Assembly (NCBI RefSeq): GCF_036880985.1
Contig: NZ_JBAJNO010000009.1
Coordinates: 806,001-870,000, forward strand
DNA from: Limibacter armeniacum
GTDB lineage: Bacteria; Bacteroidota; Bacteroidia; Cytophagales; Flammeovirgaceae
Direction: 5' to 3'
Length of the DNA stretch: 64,000 nt
The position numbers and the translations under genes are program-made. Under the pieces are notes generated by a model, which was not told the origin of the DNA, did no database searches, and saw nothing but the letters and a program-made list of their open reading frames with translations. Shown piece after piece: positions 29,338 through 39,800 of the stretch. The stretch's first letter is position 1, and every line of letters starts with the position of its first letter.

Positions 29338-30174
29338 TTAAATCACTTTCAGTTTAAATCTCAAATAAGTACTGACCAGTAAAAGTGCTTTTCTAAAATC
29401 AGGAACCCTGATACGCTGATTCTTGACCTCCTTAGTTGAACACTTCCGTATTTTATCAAACAATTTGACATAATAAATATATGCGAGGTAAACACCACTT
29501 CTCGCTTCTGACGGAAGGTTCAGAATTCCATGATAGGCTTTCTCAAAATCCTGTTCAATATCCTTTTCAATTTGACTTTTATCTTCCTTCGTAAACCTTG
29601 TAAAATCTACACCAGGAAAGTACACCCTTCCTCTTTCCTCAAAGTCGCTTTTCATATCCCTCAAAAAGTTCACTTTCTGGAAAGCGGATCCTAATGCACA
29701 AGCAGCTTCTTTCAACTTATCGTATTGTGCTTGGTCTTTATTACAAAATACCTTGAGACACATCAACCCAACCACTTCAGCTGAACCATAGATGTACTTA
29801 TGATAATGGCGTTCGTCATACTTATTATGGTCCAAATCCATTTCCATACTGTACAAGAAAGCATCAATCAGTTCCCTGTCAATATCATACTGGTTCACCA
29901 CCGCCTGAAAGGAGTGAAGAATAGGGTTCATACTGATCCCTTCTTCTATTGCCTTATAAGCATCTTCTCTAAATCGGTTCAGTAGTGTAGCCTTATCATA
30001 ATCATGGAAAGTATCCACAATTTCATCTGCATACCGAACAAATCCATATATAGCATAGATGGGTTCGTGCAGCTTTTTATCCAATGTCTGGATTCCTAAG
30101 GAAAAAGAAGTACTGTATGCTTTGGTGATAAGCTTACTGCACTCAAAAGACGTAGCGTCAAAAAGTTCTTTCAT
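29338..30174 (-). CDS. crtB: Phytoene/squalene synthase family protein
   Basis: A 278-residue prenyl transferase that condenses two geranylgeranyl diphosphates into phytoene. Both Asp-rich sites are present: YADEIVD (Asp50 and Asp54) and FLRDMKSDFEERGRVYFP near residue 170. The GSAEVVGLMCL segment is also typical. It lies 44 bases downstream of crtI on the same strand, so they form an operon and the phytoene call is favoured over squalene or dehydrosqualene synthase. No lycopene cyclase or hydroxylase is in the window. Confidence 0.9.
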   Translation of the reverse strand: MKELFDATSFECSKLITKAYSTSFSLGIQTLDKKLHEPIYAIYGFVRYADEIVDTFHDYDKATLLNRFREDAYKAIEEGISMNPILHSFQAVVNQYDIDRELIDAFLYSMEMDLDHNKYDERHYHKYIYGSAEVVGLMCLKVFCNKDQAQYDKLKEAACALGSAFQKVNFLRDMKSDFEERGRVYFPGVDFTRFTKEDKSQIEKDIEQDFEKAYHGILNLPSEARSGVYLAYIYYVKLFDKIRKCSTKEVKNQRIRVPDFRKALLLVSTYLRFKLKVI

Positions 30175-30218
30175 GTTTTTGGATTTTTTAGACAGTCTTT
30201 CCGAATCCTGCCAGTTGG

Positions 30219-31703
30219 TTATTTGGTCGTATTGAACGCTTTCTGAACTTCTTTGGCCACCACTTGTCCTGATATCAGGGAGGGAGGCACGCCTGGCCCT
30301 GGAGTTGTCAGCTGTCCTGTGTAGTAAAGATTGCTAACCTTCTTACTTTTCAGGCTGGGTTTCAGAATAGCCGTCTGTCTCAGCGTATTAGCCAAACCAT
30401 ATGCATTTCCTTTGAAAGCATTGTAGTCCTGCACAAAATCACGGTGTGCATAGGTTCTTTTTATGGTGATGGCATCCCGCACAGTATTACCTGTTAAGCG
30501 TTCAAACCTGTCCATTACGACATCAAAATATTTTTCTCTTACTTCTTCTGAATCTTCCAGCCCTGGAGCTGTCGGAATCAGCACAAACATTGTATCCTTA
30601 CCTTCGGGAGCCACAGAAGGGTCCGTTACAGAAGGAACACTTGCATAAAACAACGGCTTAGTTGGCCATTGCGGTTTTTCATAAATCTCCTCTGCATGCT
30701 TACCAAAATCTTCATCGAAGAAGAGCATGTGATGAGACACTCCCTCTAACTTTTTGTTTAACCCTAGGTAAAAAAGTAATGATGACGGAGCCATCACCCT
30801 ACTGTCCCAATATCCTTTACTATAGCTCTGAAATTCCTTCGGTAACAACTTGGTCTCCATATGATGGTAATCTGCTCCACCTATCACAATATCAGCATCA
30901 TAACTCCCTTTTGAAGTTTGAACAGAGACAATACGATTCCCTTCCATTTGGTATCCGGAGACAGCATGATCGTACAAAAAATTAACTCCATTTTTTTTTG
31001 CCAAGGAAACCATTCCTTCAACAATCTTAAACATTCCACCCATTGGGTACCATGTACCAAGGCTTATATCAGCATAGTTCATCAAACTATACAATGCTGG
31101 AGTATTCTGTGGTGTAGCGCCGAGAAACAGAATAGGAAACTCCATCAGTTTCAACAACTTTTCATTGGAAAAGAACTTTCTGATATGCTTATGGAACGAT
31201 TGGAAAATGTCCATTCTCAGCATATCCAACAGCAATGATGGACTCATAAATTCAGTAATAGAACGACCTGGCTTATAAACAAGGTCATTGATACCTACTT
31301 CATATTTGTAAGCTGCCTGCTTCAAAAATTCTTTCAGCCTTGCTCCGCTACCTTGCTCATATGATTCAAACAACTCGCAAAGGGCTTCCAGCTTTGCTGG
31401 TATATCCATTCGGTCTTGTTGTCCAAAAAAGACCGAATAAGAAGGGTCAAGTCGTTTCAGGTCATAATAGTCAGCCGTTTTCGCTCCAAACCTTTCAAAG
31501 TAGCGATCAAATACATCAGGCATCCAATACCAGCTTGGTCCCATATCAAATACATGCCCCTCTTCCTCAAAATAGCGAGCACGTCCGCCGGGTGTACTAT
31601 TTTTCTCAAGAACTGTTACATCAAAACCTTCTACTGCCAATGATGTAGCTGCTGCTATGCCAGAAAAACCTGCTCCAATTACAATTGCTTTTTTCCTTTC
31701 CAT
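30219..31703 (-). CDS. crtI: Phytoene desaturase
   Basis: A 494-residue FAD-dependent carotenoid desaturase that converts phytoene stepwise toward lycopene. The dinucleotide motif VIGAGFSGIAAATSLAVEG is at residues 7-25, followed by LEKNSTPGGRA. The C-terminal carotenoid-enzyme signature is present as YYTGQLTTPGPGVPPSLISG. The AYGLANTLRQTA segment is typical of Bacteroidota CrtI. It is the first gene of the crtI-crtB operon. An ECF sigma gene is immediately upstream on the same strand, ending at a hairpin. Confidence 0.93.
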   Translation of the reverse strand: MERKKAIVIGAGFSGIAAATSLAVEGFDVTVLEKNSTPGGRARYFEEEGHVFDMGPSWYWMPDVFDRYFERFGAKTADYYDLKRLDPSYSVFFGQQDRMDIPAKLEALCELFESYEQGSGARLKEFLKQAAYKYEVGINDLVYKPGRSITEFMSPSLLLDMLRMDIFQSFHKHIRKFFSNEKLLKLMEFPILFLGATPQNTPALYSLMNYADISLGTWYPMGGMFKIVEGMVSLAKKNGVNFLYDHAVSGYQMEGNRIVSVQTSKGSYDADIVIGGADYHHMETKLLPKEFQSYSKGYWDSRVMAPSSLLFYLGLNKKLEGVSHHMLFFDEDFGKHAEEIYEKPQWPTKPLFYASVPSVTDPSVAPEGKDTMFVLIPTAPGLEDSEEVREKYFDVVMDRFERLTGNTVRDAITIKRTYAHRDFVQDYNAFKGNAYGLANTLRQTAILKPSLKSKKVSNLYYTGQLTTPGPGVPPSLISGQVVAKEVQKAFNTTK

Positions 31704-31821
31704 ATTTGAAAGCTTAAAAAATAGTTTTATGCGTTTTTTCTTATTTCATCACTTAATACAGTAAATATTAATATATCAATTTAAAAGATAGTATTAACTT
31801 TTATTTACCATAAATGCGAAA

Positions 31822-31869
31822 AGCGAACCATCATACTGACCTGTTTTGGTAAGTAATAGATGGTTCGCT
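31822..31869 (-). terminator. Terminator or attenuator after the ECF sigma gene
   Basis: AGCGAACCATC and GATGGTTCGCT are perfect 11-bp arms around a 26-base loop, with TTTTCG following on the minus strand. It is 22 bases past the sigma stop and 119 before crtI, so partial read-through into crtI is possible. Confidence 0.65.
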
Positions 31870-31890
31870 AAAATGCTGTTTAATCTATGT

Positions 31891-32406
31891 CTATGCACTC
31901 TGTGGCGCATACACTTTTAGTTTATCCTTCAACTCCTTTCGAGCTATGTGAATTCTGTTTTTCACTGTTCCGATTGGAATACGTAATCTATCTGCTATCT
32001 CGTGATACTTAAAGCCTCTGAAGTGCATCATAAATGGCACTTTATATGGCTCATCCAACTCGTCTATCGCATGATTCATATCCTCCATGGCAAAATCCGA
32101 ATAAGCTTTATTCTGAATAATATTGTCAGTGGAGTTAATGTAGTGCAAATTATCAGTCGTATCTATAAAGGTGTTTCTCCTTGCAATTCTCTGATAATTG
32201 GTAATGAAGGTGTTCTTCATAATTGTATAAAGCCACGCCTTCAGGTTTGTACCATCTGCAAACTTCTCCCTGTTCGTATATGCCTTGAGCATCGTTTCCT
32301 GAAGAAGATCATTTGCGTCTTCCATATCTTTCGTCAGTTTCAAAGCAAAAGGCTTTAACGAAGAGGACATTTGATTAAGTGCATAACTAAATTCCAGGGC
32401 TGTCAT
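31891..32406 (-). CDS. ECF-type RNA polymerase sigma factor
   Basis: A 171-residue group IV sigma factor. Region 2 is visible as [21 protein letters not shown] with [14 protein letters not shown]; region 4 as [20 protein letters not shown] with the recognition helix running into [11 protein letters not shown]. No anti-sigma gene lies beside it. Its own promoter is a good match to the housekeeping form (32449-32480). Position immediately before the carotenoid operon suggests, without proof, that it could control pigment genes. Confidence 0.92.
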   Translation of the reverse strand: MTALEFSYALNQMSSSLKPFALKLTKDMEDANDLLQETMLKAYTNREKFADGTNLKAWLYTIMKNTFITNYQRIARRNTFIDTTDNLHYINSTDNIIQNKAYSDFAMEDMNHAIDELDEPYKVPFMMHFRGFKYHEIADRLRIPIGTVKNRIHIARKELKDKLKVYAPQSA

Positions 32407-32448
32407 AACTGTAGTGTTTTTGTGATGGACTTAGTGATTTTGTTTAAG

Positions 32449-32480
32449 CAAATTTACTAATCATTAAACAAAATAACAAA
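32449..32480 (-). promoter_or_regulatory. Promoter of the ECF sigma gene
   Basis: On the minus strand TTTG (32480-32477), 20-base spacer, TAAATTTG (32456-32449): a full match to the Bacteroidota promoter, ending 42 bases before the ATG. Confidence 0.7.
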
Positions 32481-32651
32481 CCTGTTTAATTCATCAATTA
32501 TGTACCAACATTGTCAAAACACGCTTTAAAGAGCATTACAGTATGTATTATCTTTACCTATACAATAACTAATTACGTGATAATCAATTAGTTAACTAAT
32601 TAAAATTATAAGATTATATATTTTATTTATATAAAAATAAGTTTTAACTAT

Positions 32652-32669
32652 ATGATGTTTAAACATCAT
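32652..32669. promoter_or_regulatory. 18-bp perfect palindrome upstream of the S1/P1-type gene
   Basis: ATGATGTTTAAACATCAT is self-complementary throughout and lies 43 bases before the ATG at 32713. It has operator geometry; no regulator can be named. Confidence 0.5.
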
Positions 32670-32712
32670 GTATTTAACAGCATTTAACCTATTTGTATAA
32701 CCCGAAAGAGAA

Positions 32713-33693
32713 ATGTTAAACAAAATCAGAATTCACATTAAACAAACACTACTTATTATATCTATCTATATAATAGCCTCTAATTCTTTACTAGGAACTA
32801 CTGTATGGGGCTTTTATGCTCATAAGCTGATTAATAGGTCTGCCGTTTGGATCCTTCCTCCTGAAATGTTTGGGTTCTACAAAAAACATATTGCCCATAT
32901 CACTGAATTGGCAGTAAAGCCCGATGAACGTAGGTATATGGTAAGAGGAGAAGCTCCTAAACACTTTATTGATTTGGATGCTTTTGGAGACAGTGCCTTA
33001 ACGGTAATTCCTAAAAAGTGGTCAGATGCTAAAGAGGTTTATTCTGTCGACACATTGATGGCAAATGGAATCGCTCCCTGGAATATCAAGTGGACTGTCA
33101 AAAAGCTGACTGATGCATTCTACCATAGGGATGAGGAAGGCATACTTAAACACTCTGCCGAGTTGGGGCACTACATAGCGGATATACACGTACCACTTCA
33201 CACAACCTCGAATTACAATGGACAACTGACTAACCAATATGGCATTCATGGTTTGTGGGAAAGCAGGGTTCCTGAACTGTATGCCACTTCCTATGACCTT
33301 CTACTAAAACCAGCCTATTATATAGAAGCACCATTACAAACCACTTGGAATATTATTCAATCATCCAACCAGTGCCTAGATTCCATTTTTCTTTTTGAAA
33401 TAAAGGCTACACAACTTATAGGTGATGACAAAAAGTATAGCTATGAAGAACGAAATGGAAAAACGGTTCGAACCTATTCCCGAAAATTCACACACAAGTA
33501 CCACCAACTGCTACAAGGGCAAGTAGAAAGAAGACTCAGAAATGCAATCCAAATGGTTGCCAACCTTTGGTACACCTGTTGGGTAGATGCAGGTCAACCT
33601 AACTTAGATTCTCTATCAAGTGATATATACTTCCTTCCTATCACCAATGACTCGTTGTCCCAACCTATCAAAACCCGTTTTCATGACTTCTAA
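32713..33693 (+). CDS. Exported zinc enzyme, S1/P1 nuclease / phospholipase C type
   Basis: A 326-residue exported protein. The signal peptide ends near residue 31, leaving Trp32 close to the mature N-terminus (WGFYAHKLI), as in S1/P1 nucleases and bacterial phospholipase C where Trp1 binds zinc. Other probable ligands are His37, His84 with a nearby Asp, the HYIADIHVPLH block (His153, Asp157, His159, His163) and HGLWE (His179, Glu183). The trinuclear zinc site therefore looks complete. Nuclease and phospholipase C cannot be separated by eye. It is likely periplasmic or outer-surface. Confidence 0.8.
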   Translation: MLNKIRIHIKQTLLIISIYIIASNSLLGTTVWGFYAHKLINRSAVWILPPEMFGFYKKHIAHITELAVKPDERRYMVRGEAPKHFIDLDAFGDSALTVIPKKWSDAKEVYSVDTLMANGIAPWNIKWTVKKLTDAFYHRDEEGILKHSAELGHYIADIHVPLHTTSNYNGQLTNQYGIHGLWESRVPELYATSYDLLLKPAYYIEAPLQTTWNIIQSSNQCLDSIFLFEIKATQLIGDDKKYSYEERNGKTVRTYSRKFTHKYHQLLQGQVERRLRNAIQMVANLWYTCWVDAGQPNLDSLSSDIYFLPITNDSLSQPIKTRFHDF

Positions 33694-33790
33694 GAGACTC
33701 CCTTTTCCCTAATATCCTTTTACAAGCGGAACTACCCAGCTCCTGAATCCATTATTATACTTGCTGCAAAGGTTACAGTAGAGGCAGTTT

Positions 33791-33821
33791 TTGGTCTGAT
33801 GATATTCTCGTGGTAACTTTG
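33791..33821 (+). promoter_or_regulatory. Promoter of rqcH
   Basis: TTG (33791-33793), 20-base spacer, TAACTTTG (33814-33821), 32 bases before the ATG. Confidence 0.6.
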
Positions 33822-33853
33822 CACTTCGGTCAATTAATAGAGACACATAAGAT

Positions 33854-35395
33854 ATGTTCAATAACTACTACTTTTTGAGGCAGCTTTCTAAAGCTATAGA
33901 ACCCTACCTTGTTGGGCTTGAACTTGCCACTTGCTTTAGCCAAAGCAAAGACGAGCTTGTTTTGGGCTTTTGTGATAAGGCTAAAGAGTTCTGGATTCGT
34001 GCCTCACTGATTCCCAACTTCAACCTGCTTACTTTTCCTCAAGACTTCAAGCGAAGTAAAAGGAATAGTGTTGAACTGTTCAAGGAAGCTTTAGGCTTAA
34101 CCGTTACGGGAGTCACACAATACGAAAATGAAAGGGCTTTCAGCATTGATCTGGAAAATGGCTTTCAACTTGTATTCAAGATGTTTGGCAACCGCTCCAA
34201 CATTATCCTGACTTATAACGGTCAGAGCGCAGAGCTTTTCCAAAAAAGACATAAAGATGATGTCAATCTCATTGTTTCAGAACTAGATCGAGAAATTGAC
34301 CAATCATTTGATGCATTTAAAGAAAAAGGACTACGTGGCACCTACCCCACTCTGGGCAAAGAGGCGCTAACCTACCTGAAGTCAAAAGGGTTTGAAGAGG
34401 CTTCTGCTGAAAAACAATGGGAAATGCTTAGTGAGCTTATTTCAGAAATCAGCGACCCTACCTACTACCTGACTGACATAGATGGCAGTAAGCAACTACT
34501 GCTTTTCAAAGAAGGTGATATCATCAAGAAATTGGACAATCCTTTGTTGGCTGCCAACGACTTTTATTATTCCTTTTCGAGAGAATTCTTCATTTATCAG
34601 GAAAAAGGCCCTGTACAAAAAGAGCTTTCAAAAAGAATTGAGAAAGCTGAGAATTACATTCTCAAGAATATGGAAAAGCTTGAGGAGCTGATGCACGGTG
34701 CCCGTTATGAAGAGATTGCCAATATTATTATGGCCAACCTCCATCAGATTCCTGCCAGATCAAAGAAAGTAAAGCTCTACGATTTCTATCAGGATAATGA
34801 GATCTCCATTAAGCTGAATGAGTTATTAACTCCTCAGAAGAATGCGGAGAACTATTACAGGAAAGCCAAGAATCAGAAAATTGAGATTGAAAAGATTCAG
34901 GAAAACATCCAGCTGAAGGAAGAAGAATTGGCACAATTCCGCAAACACCTTCAAGCAATTGAGCCTATTGAGATTGTCAAAGAGCTACGCAAATACCTAA
35001 AGGCAAACAACCTTGAGAACATTAAGGCGGAGCAAGAGATATTCCCATTCAGAAAGTTTGAGTTTATGAACTATGAGATATGGGTGGGAAGAAATGCGGT
35101 CAACAATGACTTGTTGACACAGCGGTATGCCCACAAAAATGACCTATGGCTCCATGCCAGAGATGTCAGTGGTTCACATGTCGTTATCAAGTACCAGGCA
35201 GGCAGGAATTTCCCTGTTCCTGTAATTGAAAAAGCCGCTTCGCTGGCAGCCTACTACTCTCAACGCAAAACGGACACGCTCTGCCCCGTGATCTATACCC
35301 CTAAGAAGTTTGTCAGAAAACGTAAGGGTGACCCTGCTGGAGCGGTTGTAGTAGATAAGGAACAAGTAATCATGATTGAGCCGGAAATGTTCTAG
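33854..35395 (+). CDS. rqcH: NFACT-family protein RqcH (Rqc2 homologue)
   Basis: A 513-residue homologue of bacterial RqcH, which binds stalled 50S-peptidyl-tRNA complexes and directs Ala-tail addition for degradation. An NFACT-N domain occupies about 1-230, a long coiled coil about 330-380 (KNQKIEIEKIQENIQLKEEE), and a C-terminal NFACT-R domain contains DLWLHARDVSGSHVVIKYQ and KKFVRKRKGDPAGAV. Length is somewhat shorter than Bacillus RqcH (about 570), as in other Bacteroidota. Older annotation calls this a fibronectin-binding protein; the ribosome role is established for the family. Confidence 0.88.
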   Translation: MFNNYYFLRQLSKAIEPYLVGLELATCFSQSKDELVLGFCDKAKEFWIRASLIPNFNLLTFPQDFKRSKRNSVELFKEALGLTVTGVTQYENERAFSIDLENGFQLVFKMFGNRSNIILTYNGQSAELFQKRHKDDVNLIVSELDREIDQSFDAFKEKGLRGTYPTLGKEALTYLKSKGFEEASAEKQWEMLSELISEISDPTYYLTDIDGSKQLLLFKEGDIIKKLDNPLLAANDFYYSFSREFFIYQEKGPVQKELSKRIEKAENYILKNMEKLEELMHGARYEEIANIIMANLHQIPARSKKVKLYDFYQDNEISIKLNELLTPQKNAENYYRKAKNQKIEIEKIQENIQLKEEELAQFRKHLQAIEPIEIVKELRKYLKANNLENIKAEQEIFPFRKFEFMNYEIWVGRNAVNNDLLTQRYAHKNDLWLHARDVSGSHVVIKYQAGRNFPVPVIEKAASLAAYYSQRKTDTLCPVIYTPKKFVRKRKGDPAGAVVVDKEQVIMIEPEMF

Positions 35396-35419
35396 GCTTT
35401 CAAAATATCAAGCATAAAA

Positions 35420-35458
35420 AAACGGTACAGCCCATCATATCTAAGCCTGTACCGTTTT
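35420..35458. terminator. Bidirectional terminator between rqcH and the flippase-like gene
   Basis: AAACGGTACAG and CTGTACCGTTT form a stable 11-bp stem, with A/T runs on both sides. Confidence 0.85.
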
Positions 35459-35481
35459 TTTATACAATTTATCCCATTCGA

Positions 35482-36612
35482 TTATCTCGTCTTTACTGTT
35501 TGTCTTCTTTTAAAAATTCTTGTAATCCACCTTGGGATCACAAAAACACCTACTACCAGATATGCATAATAGGTGAACAATCTCCATAGCAGTGCTACAG
35601 CCAATACCAATCCTGCTCCCAAAAATTCCTCAAAAAACTCTCCGAAGAAATACTCTGCCGTACCCGAACTTCCCGGTGTTGGAGAGATCAACATCACGAT
35701 CCACATGATAATCTGGCGAGCAAAGATCAAAAACTGTGTATAAACTTCATCAAAGGACATATCAAACAAGTTGACATGCAAGAAGGCATTGATAATACAA
35801 TTCAGCATCAGGTAGCGTGCAGACCATATAAAGATGGTAGATACAATCGCTTTCACCCAATACCCTGCCGTATGCCCTTTAAGCTCTTTTGAAGCTATAA
35901 TCATCTCATTACCACTTCTGATCGCACTTCTTCGCCATCTTCTCAACAGCTTGTTGGATGTGATTTTAGCCAATAGCCTTTTAAAGGAATGTGGTCCGAA
36001 AAACAAACCCCATGACATCAGCACTGTATAAACAGCAATCAGTCCTACACTCACCAAGAAAATCTGTTCAAGATTCAGTTCATAACCCATGATGACCAGA
36101 CTTTTGGCATCATCTGGAAAGATATCCCCCTTGGCTAAAAATATTACGGCAAAGGATGCCAACACGAAAAACAGGTTATCCAGTACAGCGGTCAGCATTA
36201 CGTAGGCAAGGGACTTACCAAAGGCCACCTTCTCCTGATTGATGATAAAAACAGCCACTGCCGTACCTCCCACTACAGAAGGCGTAATGGCTGATGCAAA
36301 TTCCCAAAGAAGAATCACAAAAAAGCTGGAACTCCAGTCAAGTGCCTCACTTGTCAGGTGTCGGATACGGTACATGTATCCGGCATCACGAACAAACAAA
36401 ACTAAAAATGCAGCAACCACCCACCAAATATTGATATTTTTGAAAGCCTCTATGACTTTGTCAAAATCCATCTTTTCGTCAGTTGCCATCAAGTAAATAA
36501 TAGCGCCAAGCCCGACAACCATCGGAAGAAAAATCTTCTTGGGGCTCAAACTCTTAAGCATCTCTTGGGACTTGGTATCCATACGCCTGTTGCTGTGATT
36601 CTCTTTATTCAT
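35482..36612 (-). CDS. Flippase-like integral membrane protein (LPG synthase TM region)
   Basis: A 376-residue polytopic membrane protein of the lysylphosphatidylglycerol synthase TM-region/AglD-like family. About eight helices are apparent. Family marks include FASAITPSVVGGTAVAVF near residue 110 and MLISPTPGSSGTAEYFFGEF near residue 310, both glycine/proline-rich loops conserved in these proteins. There is no soluble aminoacyl-transferase domain as in MprF, so the family role in lipid or polyprenyl-linked substrate translocation is the nearest guess. Substrate is unknown. The N-terminal 30 residues are hydrophilic and basic. Confidence 0.82.
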   Translation of the reverse strand: MNKENHSNRRMDTKSQEMLKSLSPKKIFLPMVVGLGAIIYLMATDEKMDFDKVIEAFKNINIWWVVAAFLVLFVRDAGYMYRIRHLTSEALDWSSSFFVILLWEFASAITPSVVGGTAVAVFIINQEKVAFGKSLAYVMLTAVLDNLFFVLASFAVIFLAKGDIFPDDAKSLVIMGYELNLEQIFLVSVGLIAVYTVLMSWGLFFGPHSFKRLLAKITSNKLLRRWRRSAIRSGNEMIIASKELKGHTAGYWVKAIVSTIFIWSARYLMLNCIINAFLHVNLFDMSFDEVYTQFLIFARQIIMWIVMLISPTPGSSGTAEYFFGEFFEEFLGAGLVLAVALLWRLFTYYAYLVVGVFVIPRWITRIFKRRQTVKTR

Positions 36613-36807
36613 ACAATTGCTCCACCTCTGCTGAACTCAAATTTGCATTCAGAAATGTCAAAATTAACAATCAGCGCCCAACTAGCAACCGACTTTTATC
36701 ATTTATTGAAGATTTCATATGTTCTTGAATGAGCAGTCCTATTGTTAACAAAAATGCAATTGTTTTATGAACAAGGTCTTATCAAAATGTGACAAACTCT
36801 TTACAGC

Positions 36808-39800
36808 TTAGACTCCGACCATCACAAATGCCCCCCAGAATTTCGGATCAGGGAAATCTTTTCTCAATTGCTTTTTCGCTTCAATAAATGCCGCTCGCTT
36901 ATCCATTTTTCTGTCTAGCCAGTTCTCATAGAAGTACAACATTAACTGTTGAGTAGCTTCATCTGACACTTCGAACAAACTCATTATAATAGCCTTAGCT
37001 CCTGCCACCAAGAAAGCTCTCTGCAAGCCATAAACCCCTTCCCCTACTTTGTTGTCTCCACGTCCTGTTTCGCAGGCACTCAACACAACCAATTCTGTTT
37101 CATCAAAGTTCAGGTTCATCGCTTCATAAGCTGTCAACACACCCTCAGCCTTGTTAAACTGATATACATTTTCGCTTTCCAACAGCTCTCCGCCATTTGT
37201 CAGCAATAATCCTGAACGTAACAATGGGTTTGTAGCCTTCTGTTCACTCATCAGACCTCCATCTTCTTGCTCCTCATCTTCCAAAAAGAAACCATGAGTG
37301 GCAATATGGAATACAGCAGGACTACTCAGCTCTTTCACTACTCCTTCTGTTGCATTCTGGTACAGGTAGGTGTGAGGGGCAAACGATACATTCTTTTTAG
37401 TAGAAATTAGTTCTTCAATTTTTTCCACTTCTTTTACAGAACCTGGCAGCTGTGTGATCACCCTAGCTGTATATTGGTTGTATTCATCTTCCTTAAGATC
37501 ACTGTAGTAAACTGGATTTCCGAATAGCGCAACTTCTTCTTTTTTGTTGAAACCCCTCTTACGCTGATTCATATCCAACAAATCAAGTGTACTACCCAAC
37601 AGGGTTATGTTCTTGTTGTCCAAAACATAATCATGCGTCTCCCAGTTTCTTGGAATTGATTCAATATTAATCTGACTATACACCCCGTCTGCTGACAGGT
37701 ATATATGCGAATAGCCTTTTAACTCATCCTCAATCGGCTTCCAGAATCGTTTATAAGAGTGTTGATCAGGAATACCAAACTCTATACAGGTTCTGTAATA
37801 TCCCAATCCATCAGTCTCCAATTCATTGCCATTTTCCAGCAATACTACTTTAGGTGCTTTTTTTGTTTTTGGTGTGATGATCATTGCCGCATACACCACC
37901 GAGTCAGTAAACACCTTGTCAAAATGTTTGTAGCGGACAATTTCTACAGCTGCCTCTCCCTCTTTCAAGGCTTCCTTCACACTTACCCAATCCTTTTGCT
38001 GTTCATTCATTCCTTGCTCAAACAACTTGGAACGTTGACTCAAGCTCTTTTCCAATTCTACAATGGACGCTTCCAAATCTTTTAGGTCTAGTCCCTGATC
38101 GTTTCGGTATTGCTCTGGCATAGCCAATACTTTTGTCAACACCTCCTTTTGGAGCAACCAATGCTCGTAATCGGCTTTCAGCAATGAATCATTACTACTC
38201 ATAATCCTGTTTCTGATCTTAATCGAAGAATTCAGTAGCAATGACTTCGTAGACAATATGTTGGCAAACACCTGTCTCTCTAACTTTTTTCTACCTGTTT
38301 TGAATGCCAGGTTTGTATAAAACTCAAAGTCACCCCTGATCAAATGCCAGTAACGGGTTTTCTCATTGGTACTAAGTGCAGGGAAAAACTTACCTATGTA
38401 GTTGTAGTAATTATCCAAAGCCTCCTCGGTACGCAATCGGCTTTTCCAGTATCTTTTCTGCGAATAGAATGCTCGTCCCTGTCTGGCACTAGCCTTTACA
38501 TATAGAGGGTGAAACTTGTCAAATACTTTCTTGTAAGTAGTACGTGCTTTCCCGTAATGGTCAGCTGCCACTTTGAAGTTCCCTGTTCTCATCTCAAGGT
38601 CCCCCAACAGCAAGTGTATTTCTCCTGAGTTGGTATTCAGTTCTGAACCCAATCTTTTCACCCAATTCTGCGCTACTGTATTCAGCATCCCTCTCGCCTC
38701 ATCGTACTGTCCCTGTTCAACCCTCGCCATTGCCAGGTTTTTTAAGGCTGTATTATATGCTGGGTTATCTGTTCCTAACTCCCCTTTAATGATATCTACC
38801 GACTTACTCAACAAGCTCTCCGCCTCACTAGCATCATGGCCTGAATATATCCCCACCATAGCCAGCCTTGTATATACATTTGCCACTTCCAGATGGTTTT
38901 CTCCATATACCTTTGTCAGGAAGTCTAACAGCTGCATCAGTAATTTCTTTGAGCCTTCATAATCACCCATAGCTGAACGTACATCAGCCTTGATCTCTAA
39001 ACTCTCTGCTGTTTGGAGGGAGTTATCACCAAATACTGCATATGCTATCTCATAAGCCTTACTTGCTGTTGAGTCTGCCTCCATATATTCACCTTTCAGG
39101 TAGTGCAGTCTTGCTTGCTGGTTAAGTGGCGTAATCAGGTAGCGGTTATTTTCACCAAATCTCTCCGTTCTGGTTTCAACCGATTTCCTGGTCATCTCTT
39201 CTGTTTCCCTGAATCTTTCTGTCTCCAGAAATATTTGTACAAGGTCATCAGCAGAAGAAGCATCCTCCACCGTTAATGGCAGCCGATAACTGATTCTTTG
39301 TGCACTATAAATCTTATCACGGGCATCGTTGTAGAGACCTATCAAGATATAGTACTTGGCAGCCGTTTGCAATGCCTTAATGTGTGCATTATCATACGCT
39401 CCCTTAGGGTTTTCCGTAGTCTTAAGCAGTTCCTCCAGTTGGTTTACATATGCATAAGCTTCTTTGTAATGCCCCTGTTGCATTTCGCTTCGTGCCATCT
39501 CTGCCAGACCTTCAGAGTACCCGAAATGAGATTCACCATAATTGATTTTACAGCTCTCCAACATTTCATCAGCCAATACCGCCACACTATCAAATTGCCC
39601 CTTGATTTCATAGAAGGCAATCAGTTCTGACAACATTTTCCGGTATTCGTAATGGGATGGGTGGAGCTGCTGCTTTATCTTCCCTTTCAGGTAAATGTTA
39701 TACAGTGAGTCAGCTGTCTCAAAATTATTGGTGAAGCGAACCAAATATGCAGCCTCTTCAACTTTAGCTTTGTAATAAGGTAATGACTCCTCTCCATAAA

